Below, piece by piece: positions 1 through 6,834 of a stretch of DNA of 15,125 bases. The stretch comes from CAZWVM01 sp964637705 (GTDB lineage: Bacteria; UBA8481). Position 1 is the first letter of the stretch, and the number at the start of each line of letters is the position of its first letter. The notes beneath the pieces are model-generated. The model was not told the DNA's origin, did not search any database, and saw only the letters and a list, made by a program, of their open reading frames with translations. Both the position numbers and the translations under genes were made by a program. The stretch spans positions 1-15,125 of the forward strand of contig CAZWVM010000081.1 in NCBI GenBank assembly GCA_964637705.1, written 5' to 3'.

Positions 1-1908
1 CGCAGCACGGTGCCGGAGGGCGTCTTCGAGGTCATCGATCCCTACTCGCCCTGCAACACGGCCCACAACGGCCGGGGCATGATCGTCTCGGAGAATTCTC
101 CCATCGCCCCCGGTCCGGACTTTCCGCAGTCGGATGCGATCATCTACGAGGTTCACCTGCGCGACTTCTCGATCGACCCGGCGGGCAACTTCGTCTACCG
201 CGGGAAATACCTCGGGATGACCGAGGAGGGGAGGACGCTCGCGGGCGAACCCGGCGTCGCCGTGGGGCTGGACCACCTGAAGGAGCTGGGCGTCAACACG
301 ATCCAGATCCTTCCGTTCCAGGATTTCGACAACAACGAGGCTTCCGACGGTTACAACTGGGGCTACATGCCCTTCCACTTCAACTCGCCGGACGGGTGGT
401 ACGCCACGCGGCGCGACGATGCGACGCGGGTGCGGGAGGTCCGGGCCCTCGTGGACGCGCTTCACCGCGCCGGCTTCAAGGTCGTGATGGACGTCGTCTA
501 TAACCACACGGCGGAGGGCAACCCCGAGGTGCGGATGAGCTTCAACGGCCTCGCACCGAACTACTACTACCGCGTGAAAGAGGACGGTTCGTATTCCAAC
601 GGATCCGGCTGCGGCAACGAGTTCCGCTCCGAGAGCCCGATGGGTCGAAAGTTCATCGTCGATTCGCTCCTCTACTGGGTCACGAACTACGACATCGACG
701 GCTTCCGCTTCGACCTCATGGGCCTCATCGACCTCGCCACGATCAAGGCGCTCGTCGAGGCGGTCCACGCGGTCAAGCCCCACGCCTTCATCTACGGCGA
801 GCCGTGGGCGGGGGGCAACACGCCCATCCGCGTCACCTCGAAGGGCGACCAGCGCGGCGAGAACTTCGGCGTCTTCAACGACCACTTCCGGGACGGCCTG
901 CGCGGAAGCGCCTTCAGCCGGGATCCCGGCTTCATCCAGGTCGGCCGCGACGTGGCGCGCGTGAAGAAGGGCATCCTGGGCTCCATCTCCGACTTCGCGC
1001 TCCAGCCGTGGGAGTCGATCAACTACATCGAGGCGCACGACAATCACACGCTCATCGACCGGATCGCCCTGACCCTGAGGAACCGCCCGGACGTCTCGGA
1101 GGCGGACTACCGGCGGATCGACAAGCTCGGCGCCGCGATCGTTCTCACCTCCCAGGGCGTGCCGTTTCTCCACGCCGGCCAGGAGATGCTGCGCACCAAG
1201 AACGGCGAGGACAACTCGTACAACAAGCCGGACGAGGTGAACCAGATCCACTGGCGGTGGAAGAGGGAGAACCGCGACGTCTTCGACTACTACCGGGGCC
1301 TGATCGCGTTGCGCAAGGCGCACCCGATGTTCCGCCTGAAGACGGCCGACGAGGTCCGGCGCTCGATCTTCTTCCTCGACGACGACATGGGGCTCCCGGT
1401 GCCCGGGAGCGGCATCGGCTACATCCTGAGCCGCGGCAACTCCGGCGACGGCTGGCAGAACGCCCTCGTCCTCTTCAACGCCCTCGCGAGCCCCTCGGAG
1501 TTCACGGTGCCGGCTTCGAACTGGACGCCGGTGGTGAACGCCGACCGGGCCGGGGTCGAGCCCCTGGGTCCGCCGCTCGCGGGCACGCGCGTCGTGGTTC
1601 CCGAGCGCTCGGCGCTGGTCTTCTACAACGAGGATCCGACCTTCTTCGCCCGGGTGCTGGAGCCGCGGCTGGCGGCGAAGGCGGCGCGGCGGCAGACCTT
1701 CACGGTCGAGGCGCCGGGTGCCACGCGCGTCACGATCGCGGGATCGTTCAACGGCTGGAACAACAGCCAGCACGCGTTGACGCGCGGCGCCGACGGGAAG
1801 TGGACGATCACCCTGGAACTGGATCCGGGCGTCTACGAGTACAAGTTCCTGCAGGACGGGGACTGGGACAAGCTCAACTCGGCGAATCGGACGGTGCGGG
1901 TGCCCTGA
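1..1908 (+). CDS. pulA: Type I pullulanase-like GH13 alpha-glucan debranching enzyme (5' truncated by the window)
   Basis: Hydrolyses alpha-1,6 branch points in pullulan, glycogen or starch-type glucans. The reading frame is open from base 1, so the gene begins upstream; the GTG at position 10 is internal. The first visible residues (DPYSPC, then GRGMIV) look like the end of the N-terminal CBM48 domain. The pullulanase signature YNWGY is at 352-366. GH13 conserved regions follow in order: DVVYNH near 490-507, GFRFD with the nucleophile Asp at 712-714, YGEPW with the acid/base Glu at 799-801, and AHDN with the stabiliser Asp at 1039-1041. These particular variants match type I pullulanases rather than isoamylase or branching enzyme. 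After the catalytic domain there is a further glycogen-binding (AMPK/CBM48-like) domain at about 1690-1900, with GSFNGWN and VYEYKF motifs, which is an unusual place for it. The gene ends 18 bp from a convergent gene. Whether the protein is secreted cannot be seen. Confidence 0.88.
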   Translation, partial: RSTVPEGVFEVIDPYSPCNTAHNGRGMIVSENSPIAPGPDFPQSDAIIYEVHLRDFSIDPAGNFVYRGKYLGMTEEGRTLAGEPGVAVGLDHLKELGVNTIQILPFQDFDNNEASDGYNWGYMPFHFNSPDGWYATRRDDATRVREVRALVDALHRAGFKVVMDVVYNHTAEGNPEVRMSFNGLAPNYYYRVKEDGSYSNGSGCGNEFRSESPMGRKFIVDSLLYWVTNYDIDGFRFDLMGLIDLATIKALVEAVHAVKPHAFIYGEPWAGGNTPIRVTSKGDQRGENFGVFNDHFRDGLRGSAFSRDPGFIQVGRDVARVKKGILGSISDFALQPWESINYIEAHDNHTLIDRIALTLRNRPDVSEADYRRIDKLGAAIVLTSQGVPFLHAGQEMLRTKNGEDNSYNKPDEVNQIHWRWKRENRDVFDYYRGLIALRKAHPMFRLKTADEVRRSIFFLDDDMGLPVPGSGIGYILSRGNSGDGWQNALVLFNALASPSEFTVPASNWTPVVNADRAGVEPLGPPLAGTRVVVPERSALVFYNEDPTFFARVLEPRLAAKAARRQTFTVEAPGATRVTIAGSFNGWNNSQHALTRGADGKWTITLELDPGVYEYKFLQDGDWDKLNSANRTVRVP

Positions 1909-1923
1909 CGCGCCGGGCGCGCG
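1909..1923. terminator. GC-rich hairpin between convergent genes
   Basis: The 18-bp gap between two facing stop codons holds an inverted repeat, CGCGC (1909-1913) against GCGCG (1919-1923), with a 5-nt loop. There is no T-run on either side, so it is not a classical intrinsic terminator. It may still slow or end transcription from both sides. The pairing is read directly from the sequence; the function is inferred. Confidence 0.3.
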
Positions 1924-1926
1924 ACA

Positions 1927-2139
1927 TCAGGGGGCATCGGGAGGAGAGTTCCGGCGCGAGTCCTTGAACCAGGCCTTCGTCTTCTCGAGGAGCCTCGCGG
2001 CCCAGGGAAAGTCCGGGGCGAGCAGGAGAAGCCCGCAGGGGATCATCCAGAACCCGAGGATCGGCAGGAAGCCGAAGAGGCCCCCGACGACGAGGAGGAT
2101 TCCGGCGATCCAGCGGAAGGGCTTGAGGAGCGTCTTCAT
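1927..2139 (-). CDS. Small membrane protein resembling the PGPGW (putative transmembrane) family
   Basis: A 70-aa protein. A short basic N-terminus (MKTLLKPFRW) is followed by a long hydrophobic stretch (about residues 10-45) that would form two membrane helices broken by the turn FLPILGFWMIP. An amphipathic basic tail follows (FPWAARLLEKTKAWF). The pattern of hydrophobic segment, LP-x-LG, a second hydrophobic segment, then DFPW and basic residues resembles the small PGPGW-type membrane proteins, whose function is unknown. The ATG at 2137-2139 is chosen because the signal-like N-terminus starts there. The frame stays open to an ATG at 2196, but that extension is hydrophilic and reads into the divergent promoter region. 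No strong Shine-Dalgarno precedes either start, and a GTG three codons upstream is also possible. Divergent from the TerC gene, convergent with the pullulanase gene. Confidence 0.7.
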   Translation of the reverse strand: MKTLLKPFRWIAGILLVVGGLFGFLPILGFWMIPCGLLLLAPDFPWAARLLEKTKAWFKDSRRNSPPDAP

Positions 2140-2175
2140 CGCGGGCACCAGTCTACCCCATTTTCGCCGCCCCGG

Positions 2176-2203
2176 TTGAAGAGGTTCTGCGCGCATGTAG
2201 AAT
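2176..2203 (+). promoter_or_regulatory. Probable sigma70-type promoter for the TerC-family gene
   Basis: TTGAAG (2176-2181) lies 16 nt upstream of TAGAAT (2198-2203), giving 4/6 and 5/6 matches to the -35 and -10 consensus. This is an AT-richer patch in otherwise GC-rich sequence. Transcription would start near 2210, leaving a leader of about 105 nt before the ATG at 2316. An in-frame ATG at 2202 overlaps this -10 box, which argues against it being the TerC start. Confidence 0.5.
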
Positions 2204-2291
2204 GGGGACGCATGCCACCGGTGCCCTCGGGCCGACCGGCGGCGCCGGGAGGCGGTATGGAGTCGATACGAGTCAGGTCGCGGTCCTCCAA

Positions 2292-2309
2292 GGCCCCCTC
2301 CGGGGGGTT
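2292..2309 (+). promoter_or_regulatory. Leader hairpin overlapping the TerC ribosome binding site
   Basis: CCCCC at 2294-2298 can pair with GGGGG at 2303-2307 around a TCCG loop, extended by two G-T pairs at the base. The right arm is the G-run at 2302-2307 that serves as the Shine-Dalgarno for the ATG at 2316. In this fold the ribosome site is hidden. This could make TerC translation conditional, as in the metal- or pH-responsive leaders of some TerC/Alx relatives. The pairing is seen; the regulatory role is inferred. Confidence 0.35.
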
Positions 2310-2315
2310 CTTGCC

Positions 2316-3392
2316 ATGATCTGGATCTGGACGGGGTTCATTGCCTTCGTCCTCATGATGCTGGGGCTGGACCTGGGTGTCTTTCACCGCAAGGCCCGCG
2401 TCGTCGGCGTCAGGGAGGCTGTCGGCTGGTCTGCGGTGTGGCTGGCCCTGGGTCTCTCCTTCGGCGTCTTCGTCTACTTCGGCTACGAGGGGCAATGGCT
2501 CGGGCTCGGCGTCGCCCCGGACCCGGTGGACGGCATGATCAACGCCGGTTCGACGGCGGTCGAGAAATACCTGACCGGGTACATCGTCGAGAAGTCCTTG
2601 AGCGTCGACAACATCTTCGTCATCGTCATGATCTTCAGCTTCTTCGGCGTCCCGGCCCTCTACCAGCATCGCGTTCTCTTCTGGGGCATTCTCGGCGCAC
2701 TGGTCATGCGCGGACTGATGATCGGCATCGGCGCGAAGCTGATCGCCGAGTTTCACTGGATTCTCTACCTTTTCGCCCTGTTCCTCATCGTGACGGCCTT
2801 CAAGATGTTCTTCCTCGAGACGGAGCACGCCGATCTGAACCGGAACGTCGTCGTCCGGCTCGCCCGGAGACTTTTTCCCGTGACCGCGAGGTTTCACGGC
2901 GAGCACTTCGTCGTGCGCGCCGGCGCGCCCGAATCGCGCGAAGGCGAGACACCCGGCGCGCCGGCCCTCCCCGACGATATCGTCGCGGCGGCCCGCCCGG
3001 GAACGTGGCTCCTCACCCCCCTCGCCCTGGCGCTCATCATGGTGGAGACGACGGACCTCATCTTCGCCGTCGATTCGATCCCGGCCATCTTCGCCATCAC
3101 CGGAGACCCGTTCCTCGTCTTCACCAGCAACGTCTTTGCGATCCTGGGGCTGCGTTCGCTCTACTTCGCCCTGGCCGGCATGGTGAACAAGTTCCGCTAT
3201 CTCAAGACCGCCCTCGCGATGGTCCTCCTGGTCGTAGGCGTCAAGATGCTCCTGGCCGGGTGGCTGAAGGAGATTCTGGGCAGGCATTTCAATCTCTACC
3301 TGCTCGGGGTGATCCTGGGAATCCTGGCGGTCGGTGTTGTCGCCTCCTTCGTGGCGGACCGGCGGGACGCGAGACGCCCGGCCGGTTCGTGA
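2316..3392 (+). CDS. TerC/Alx-family integral membrane protein
   Basis: A 358-aa polytopic membrane protein of the TerC family, whose members are linked to manganese/metal efflux, alkaline-induced expression (Alx) and tellurite resistance. Two family signatures are present: E-K-S-L-S-V-D-N-I-F, with Asp98-Asn99 on an early helix, and TDLIFAVDS, with Asp247 and Asp253 followed by IPAIFAIT on a later helix. These acidic intramembrane residues are the expected metal-binding positions. About eight or nine hydrophobic segments are visible, with a soluble loop around residues 175-235. The start at 2316 is preferred over an in-frame ATG at 2202: it begins directly at the first helix (MIWIWTGF), has a G-run 8 nt upstream, and the longer form would start inside the -10 box. 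It appears monocistronic, because a fresh promoter follows 3' of it. The substrate is not determinable from sequence. Confidence 0.9.
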   Translation: MIWIWTGFIAFVLMMLGLDLGVFHRKARVVGVREAVGWSAVWLALGLSFGVFVYFGYEGQWLGLGVAPDPVDGMINAGSTAVEKYLTGYIVEKSLSVDNIFVIVMIFSFFGVPALYQHRVLFWGILGALVMRGLMIGIGAKLIAEFHWILYLFALFLIVTAFKMFFLETEHADLNRNVVVRLARRLFPVTARFHGEHFVVRAGAPESREGETPGAPALPDDIVAAARPGTWLLTPLALALIMVETTDLIFAVDSIPAIFAITGDPFLVFTSNVFAILGLRSLYFALAGMVNKFRYLKTALAMVLLVVGVKMLLAGWLKEILGRHFNLYLLGVILGILAVGVVASFVADRRDARRPAGS

Positions 3393-3455
3393 ACCCGGAG
3401 GTCATCGCTGGCCGGGCGGAAACGGGTCAAGGATCAGAACCGACTCACTGACCGC

Positions 3456-3484
3456 CTGACAGCGGCCCGGCTTGGCGATATGAT
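3456..3484 (+). promoter_or_regulatory. Near-consensus sigma70-type promoter giving a leaderless start at 3491
   Basis: CTGACA (3456-3461, 5/6) and TATGAT (3479-3484, 5/6) are separated by the ideal 17 nt. Seven bases past the -10 box is 3491, the A of the ATG of the next gene. The sequence just before that ATG (GCCTCC) has no Shine-Dalgarno and instead resembles its complement. The promoter therefore likely produces a leaderless mRNA and sits at the head of the flagellin-modification operon. Confidence 0.55.
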
Positions 3485-3490
3485 GCCTCC

Positions 3491-3799
3491 ATGAACAAGA
3501 TCCTCGGGCATGAGGCCGCCCGGCCCTTCGCTGACGCGTTGGAGCGGGTCAAATCGGAGGGGGAGGACCTATCCACTCTCCTTGAGGGGCTGAGCCGGCA
3601 GACCTCTCTCTACGGGTGCGTGCGGAGCGGCGATTTCGCGCCCGCCCTGAATCTCCTCTCCTACGACGGGCTCATCACGGACGCGGCATGCCGGGCCGCG
3701 GTGAACTCGAAAAACGGCGGTTACGACCTTATCGAAATGTGCAAATTGCTCGACGTAAAATCAAGGAATCGAGCCGATAATCAAGGAGAGGGACGATGA
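3491..3799 (+). CDS. Hypothetical 102-aa protein, first gene of the flagellin-modification operon
   Basis: I do not recognise this protein. It is soluble, probably mostly helical, with no signal peptide or membrane segment. Its central part (SLYGCVRSGDFAPALNLL, about residues 39-56) and three scattered Cys residues (43, 70, 81) form no known motif. Support for its being real: good high-GC codon use over most of its length, a strong promoter placed exactly at its ATG, and a 4-nt ATGA overlap (3796-3799) with the following acyltransferase, the coupling used by several genes here. The last 15 or so codons are notably AT-rich (AAA, TCA, AAT, GAT, CAA), unlike the rest. That tail also contains the next gene's ribosome site and a sigma28-like box, so its composition may reflect regulatory constraint. 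It may be a small regulator or accessory factor; the function is unknown. Confidence 0.65.
   Translation: MNKILGHEAARPFADALERVKSEGEDLSTLLEGLSRQTSLYGCVRSGDFAPALNLLSYDGLITDAACRAAVNSKNGGYDLIEMCKLLDVKSRNRADNQGEGR
3756..3780 (+). promoter_or_regulatory. Possible sigma28 (FliA)-type promoter elements
   Basis: GCCGATAA at 3773-3780 is identical to the enterobacterial FliA -10 consensus, and TAAA at 3756-3759 resembles its -35. The spacer is 13 nt rather than the usual 15 or so. A start near 3787 would cut into the AAGGAG ribosome site (3783-3788) of the gene at 3796. The location in front of flagellar glycosylation genes is suggestive, but the spacing faults keep confidence low. Confidence 0.22.
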
Positions 3800-4371
3800 G
3801 CGCATACATACACCCGACGGCGGTGGTCGACGATGGGGCGAGAGTCGGCGAGGGGACGAAGATCTGGCACTTCTGTCATGTCATGAAGACCGCGCGGATC
3901 GGCGAGAACTGCATTCTCGGGCAGAACGTCTACATCGACGGAAACGTCACGGTCGGCGACCGGTGCAAGCTCCAGAACAACGTCTCGATCTACACCGGCG
4001 TGACGCTGGAGGAGGGGGTCTTCTGCGGACCCTCCTGCGTCTTCACGAACGTCATGAACCCGCGCGCGATGGTGGAGAGGAAGACCGAGTTCAAGCCGAC
4101 CCTGGCGAAGAAGGGCGCGACGATCGGGGCGAATGCGACGATCGTCTGCGGCGTGACCTTGGGCGAGTATTGTTTTGTGGCCGCGGGCGCCGTGGTGACG
4201 AAGGACGTCGCTCCCTACACGCTCGTCGCGGGCGTCCCGGCCAAGGCGATCGGCTTCGCCTGCGCCTGCGGGGAACTCCTGAAGAGCCTGAAGAAGGAGA
4301 CGAAGGTTCTCTGCGATCGCTGCGGCGCCCGGTACGAGCTCAAGGGTTCGACGCTCGTTCCGCAGGCCTGA
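3796..4371 (+). CDS. Hexapeptide-repeat N-acyltransferase, WbpD/WlbB-like
   Basis: A 191-aa left-handed beta-helix acyltransferase, likely acetyl-CoA dependent, acting on an amino sugar of a nucleotide-sugar pathway. Imperfect hexapeptide repeats run from about residue 5 to 155 (for example IGENCI, VTVGDR, IGANAT, VTLGEY). The sequence GTKIWHFCHV near the N-terminus, the QNVYIDGNV segment and the ending AGVPAKAIGF are typical of the WbpD/WlbB/WxcM-N group, which acetylates 3-amino or 4-amino UDP-sugars. The last 40 residues carry C-x-C (CAC) and C-x2-C (CDRC) pairs, probably a small zinc-binding tail. The start is well supported: AAGGAG (3783-3788) lies 7 nt before the ATG, and the gene overlaps the upstream stop by ATGA. 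In context it should N-acylate the precursor of the flagellin sugar. The exact substrate cannot be read from sequence. Confidence 0.85.
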   Translation: MSAYIHPTAVVDDGARVGEGTKIWHFCHVMKTARIGENCILGQNVYIDGNVTVGDRCKLQNNVSIYTGVTLEEGVFCGPSCVFTNVMNPRAMVERKTEFKPTLAKKGATIGANATIVCGVTLGEYCFVAAGAVVTKDVAPYTLVAGVPAKAIGFACACGELLKSLKKETKVLCDRCGARYELKGSTLVPQA

Positions 4372-4384
4372 TCCCGTCATCTCC

Positions 4385-5047
4385 GTGACCGCTCCCATTC
4401 ACCTCGTCCTCCAGGCCCGCATGGGTTCCACGCGGCGACCGGGCAAGGCCCTGGCTGAGGTGACCGGCAAGAGCCACATGGAGCGGGTGCTCGATCGGCT
4501 GGAGCGGATCTTCGACGGTCCGCGCGTCATGGCCATCCCCGACCTCGAACGCGACGACGTGCTGGAGGCGATGGGGCGGAGACGGGGATGGGATGTCTTC
4601 CGCGGGAGCGAACCGGACGTACTGGGGAGGTTTGCGGGCGCGGCCCGCCGTTTCGGCATCACGAAGCTGGTGCGGATATGCGGCGACAATCCGCTGGTCG
4701 ACGGGAGAGCGGTCGCGGGCATCGTCGAGGCGCTCCGGACGCACGCCTCGGCGCGGACGCAGGGTTACCCGCTCGGCGCGGGGGCCGAGGGGTGCACGGC
4801 CGAGGCTTTGCTGGCGGCCGACGCCGAGGCCGTGGAACCGCACGACCGCGAGCACGTGATGCCCTTCATCTACCGCCACGTCGAGCGATTCCCCTTCGCT
4901 CTCGTCTCCGCCCCCCCTCTTTCGTCGCAGCCGCGCCTCACGGTCGACACCGAGGAGGACCTCGACCGGTTCCGGCGGATCTTCGCCGCGCTCGGCGACG
5001 ACCCCGCGCTCGAGGACGTGATCGCGTTCCTGGAGCGTGAGGGATGA
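4385..5047 (+). CDS. spsF: SpsF-type cytidylyltransferase (CMP-sugar synthetase family)
   Basis: A 220-aa nucleotidyltransferase related to CMP-N-acetylneuraminate and CMP-KDO synthetases. It should activate an acidic sugar with CTP before transfer to flagellin. The nucleotide-binding signature Q-A-R-M-G-S-T-R-x-P-G-K lies at residues 10-21, followed by R-x-C-G-D-N-P-L-V-D (the CTP/metal-binding GD segment) and, near the C-terminus, R-L-T-V-D-T-x-E-D-L, all typical of SpsF/PseF proteins. The start is GTG at 4385, 13 nt after the previous stop. No good Shine-Dalgarno is visible, but the signature begins only nine residues in, leaving no room for a later start. It overlaps the next gene by ATGA. 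The 'spsF' name is at family level. Confidence 0.85.
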   Translation: MTAPIHLVLQARMGSTRRPGKALAEVTGKSHMERVLDRLERIFDGPRVMAIPDLERDDVLEAMGRRRGWDVFRGSEPDVLGRFAGAARRFGITKLVRICGDNPLVDGRAVAGIVEALRTHASARTQGYPLGAGAEGCTAEALLAADAEAVEPHDREHVMPFIYRHVERFPFALVSAPPLSSQPRLTVDTEEDLDRFRRIFAALGDDPALEDVIAFLEREG

Positions 5048-6072
5048 CGACGACGGTCATCCGCGTCGACGCGGATCGCGCCATGGGGCTCGGCCACGTC
5101 GAACGCATGTGGAATCTCGCGGCGACACTCGCCGCCTCGCGCTACCGGCCGGTCTTCGTGACCAGGGAGCAGGGCCTCGCGGCGGAGCGGCTGAAGGCGC
5201 GTGGCGCGCAGGACGTCATCACCTTCCCCGGGCGGGAGGACGCGGCGGCCGCCGTCGAGGCCGAGGCGGACGCCATTCATTCCGCCAGCCCCGGGCTCGT
5301 GATCTTCGACACCGGCTCCACGTCCCATGACCTCGTCGCCTCCGTCAAGTCCTTCGGCGCGATCGTCGTCTCCTTCGAGGATCTCGGCGACGGGCGCTAC
5401 CTGGCGGATCTCGTCGTCGACGCCAACCTGACTTCCTCCACGAATCCCCGCAAGCTCGAGACGACGACGCGTTACCTCCTGGGGCCCGAGTATGCGGTCA
5501 TCGCACCGGCGGTGCGCGCGGCGCGGAGGCTGAAGCGGGCCTGGAAGGAGGTGAAGAAGATCCTCGTGAGCTGCGGAGGGAGCGACCCGGCCGGGGTGAC
5601 GCCGAGGGTCGTGGAGGGCCTCGCGGACCTGGACACGGACGTCGACGTGGAGGTGGTCCTGGGGCCGGCCTTCGCGCACGGAGAGAGGCTCAACGAGGCG
5701 CTACTCTCCTCCGCGCGCACCTTTTCGATCGTGGAGGCTCCCGACGACCTGCCGGCGCGCATGCGCAAGGCCCAGGTCGGGATTCTTTCGGGCGGAGTGA
5801 CCCTCTACGAGGCGGCCCACCTCGGCCTGCCCTCGATCGTCATCGCGCAGAACCCGGCTCAGCTCAGGAACCTCCCGCCCTTCGAGTCCCGGGGCGGAAT
5901 CGTGAATTTGGGACTGGCGTCGAACCTGGCCGGGGTTCACATCACGCCGGAGGTGAGGGCCCTCATGGATCCCGCGAAGAGGAAATCGATGTCGAAGGCC
6001 CTGGAGGAGTACGTGGACGGGCGGGGCGCGGACCGGATATTGGCGGCGATCAAGGAGGTTCAAGGCCGATGA
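5044..6072 (+). CDS. pseG: PseG/SpsG-like UDP-sugar hydrolase or glycosyltransferase
   Basis: A 342-aa GT-B-fold protein of the PseG/SpsG family. PseG removes UDP from a bacillosamine-type UDP-sugar before nonulosonic acid synthesis. The N-terminal G-L-G-H-V-E-R motif (residues 15-21, His18) matches the catalytic-His loop of PseG. S-C-G-G-S-D-P near residue 178 and G-G-V-T-L-Y-E-A-A-H-L-G-L-P near 249 form the nucleotide-binding half. SpsF followed directly by SpsG with an ATGA overlap is the familiar pairing in spore-coat and flagellar sugar clusters. In this operon it likely frees a modified sugar for the aldolase encoded next. The specificity (pseudaminic, legionaminic or other precursor) is unknown, and the gene symbol is a family-level assignment. 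Confidence 0.8.
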   Translation: MTTTVIRVDADRAMGLGHVERMWNLAATLAASRYRPVFVTREQGLAAERLKARGAQDVITFPGREDAAAAVEAEADAIHSASPGLVIFDTGSTSHDLVASVKSFGAIVVSFEDLGDGRYLADLVVDANLTSSTNPRKLETTTRYLLGPEYAVIAPAVRAARRLKRAWKEVKKILVSCGGSDPAGVTPRVVEGLADLDTDVDVEVVLGPAFAHGERLNEALLSSARTFSIVEAPDDLPARMRKAQVGILSGGVTLYEAAHLGLPSIVIAQNPAQLRNLPPFESRGGIVNLGLASNLAGVHITPEVRALMDPAKRKSMSKALEEYVDGRGADRILAAIKEVQGR

Positions 6073-6815
6073 AGCGAATCGCGATGGAGCGCGCCCGCGG
6101 GGCGGCGCGAAGGCTCGTGAAGGAACACGGCTGCCTGATGATGAAGATCGCGACCGAGGACGAGGGTTTGACGCAGGCGGACGTGGCGGAGCGGGTGCGC
6201 GCCTACGGCCGGATCCTCACGATCGAATTGAAGACCGGCGGGCCGGGCGCCCGCGGGGACCTCGTTCACGCGCGGCGCCTCGGGCTCCGTCACTTCATCG
6301 CGCCGATGATCGAGTCGGCCTACGGTCTCGAGGACTACCTTGCCGGCGTGGCGGAGGTCTTCGCCGGATCGAAGACGGCGCCGCACCTGGGGATCAACGT
6401 CGAGACCGAAGGCGCGGCGGAGCGGGTGGAGGAGATCCTGGAGGCGGATTCCGGCCGTCGGCTCGCGCAGGTCACGGTCGGCCGCGGCGATCTCTCGAAG
6501 TCGATGGGGCGCTCGCCGGACGATCCGGCCGTGATGAGGCTCTCGGGGAAGGTCCTGAAGGCCGCCCGGGCGCGCGGCTACGAGACCTCGGTCGGGGGCG
6601 GGCTTGACCCGCGCAACATCCGCGCGATCCTGGAGCGGCTGAAGCCGGACATGGTGAACACCCGCAACTTCGCCTTCGCCGCGGGGAGGGCGGACCGGTT
6701 GAGCGCGGCGGTGCGCGCGGCCCTGGAGGCCGAAATCCTGGTTTGCGCCGCGACGCGCGGGGAGCTGGCGAAGCGCAGGATCCCGGCCTTGAAGAGCCGG
6801 CTTGCGTCCTTGTGA
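6069..6815 (+). CDS. HpcH/HpaI-type aldolase (citrate lyase beta-like TIM barrel)
   Basis: A 248-aa class II aldolase-like protein. HpcH/HpaI enzymes join or split pyruvate (or oxaloacetate-type) units and aldehydes with a divalent metal; CitE relatives act on CoA esters. Visible family elements are A-P-M-I-E-S-A-x-G-L-E-D (Glu82), I-N-V-E-T-E-G-A (Glu112, metal ligand) and V-G-R-G-D-L-S-K-S-M-G (Asp141, metal ligand), followed by a barrel end with GGGLDPRNI. The metal-binding Glu and Asp are both present, so it should be active. The ATG overlaps the SpsG stop (ATGA) with GGAGG about 10 nt upstream. Its place among nonulosonic-acid genes is unusual: such operons normally use a PEP-dependent NeuB-type synthase for the carbon-carbon bond, and none is seen here. 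It may fill that role. The family call is firm and the reaction is inferred. Confidence 0.78.
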   Translation: MKRIAMERARGAARRLVKEHGCLMMKIATEDEGLTQADVAERVRAYGRILTIELKTGGPGARGDLVHARRLGLRHFIAPMIESAYGLEDYLAGVAEVFAGSKTAPHLGINVETEGAAERVEEILEADSGRRLAQVTVGRGDLSKSMGRSPDDPAVMRLSGKVLKAARARGYETSVGGGLDPRNIRAILERLKPDMVNTRNFAFAAGRADRLSAAVRAALEAEILVCAATRGELAKRRIPALKSRLASL

Positions 6816-6834
6816 GGGCGGGGGAGGAACGGTC

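Noticed and set aside
2204..2315. yybP-ykoY (Mn) riboswitch before the TerC-family gene
   Set aside because: The leader has GGGGA near 2204 but not the GGGGAGUA loop, nor the distal GGCAAGACC-type element. Not supported by eye; kept only as a structured-leader observation.
2136..3287. 383-codon open frame antisense to the TerC-family gene
   Set aside because: Charged, repetitive translation with no domain; the plus-strand TerC motifs are unambiguous.
3472..3487. sigma54-type promoter (TTGGC ... TGC)
   Set aside because: The distance between the GG and GC elements is one base too short for the strict -24/-12 spacing, and the start would fall inside the gene at 3491.
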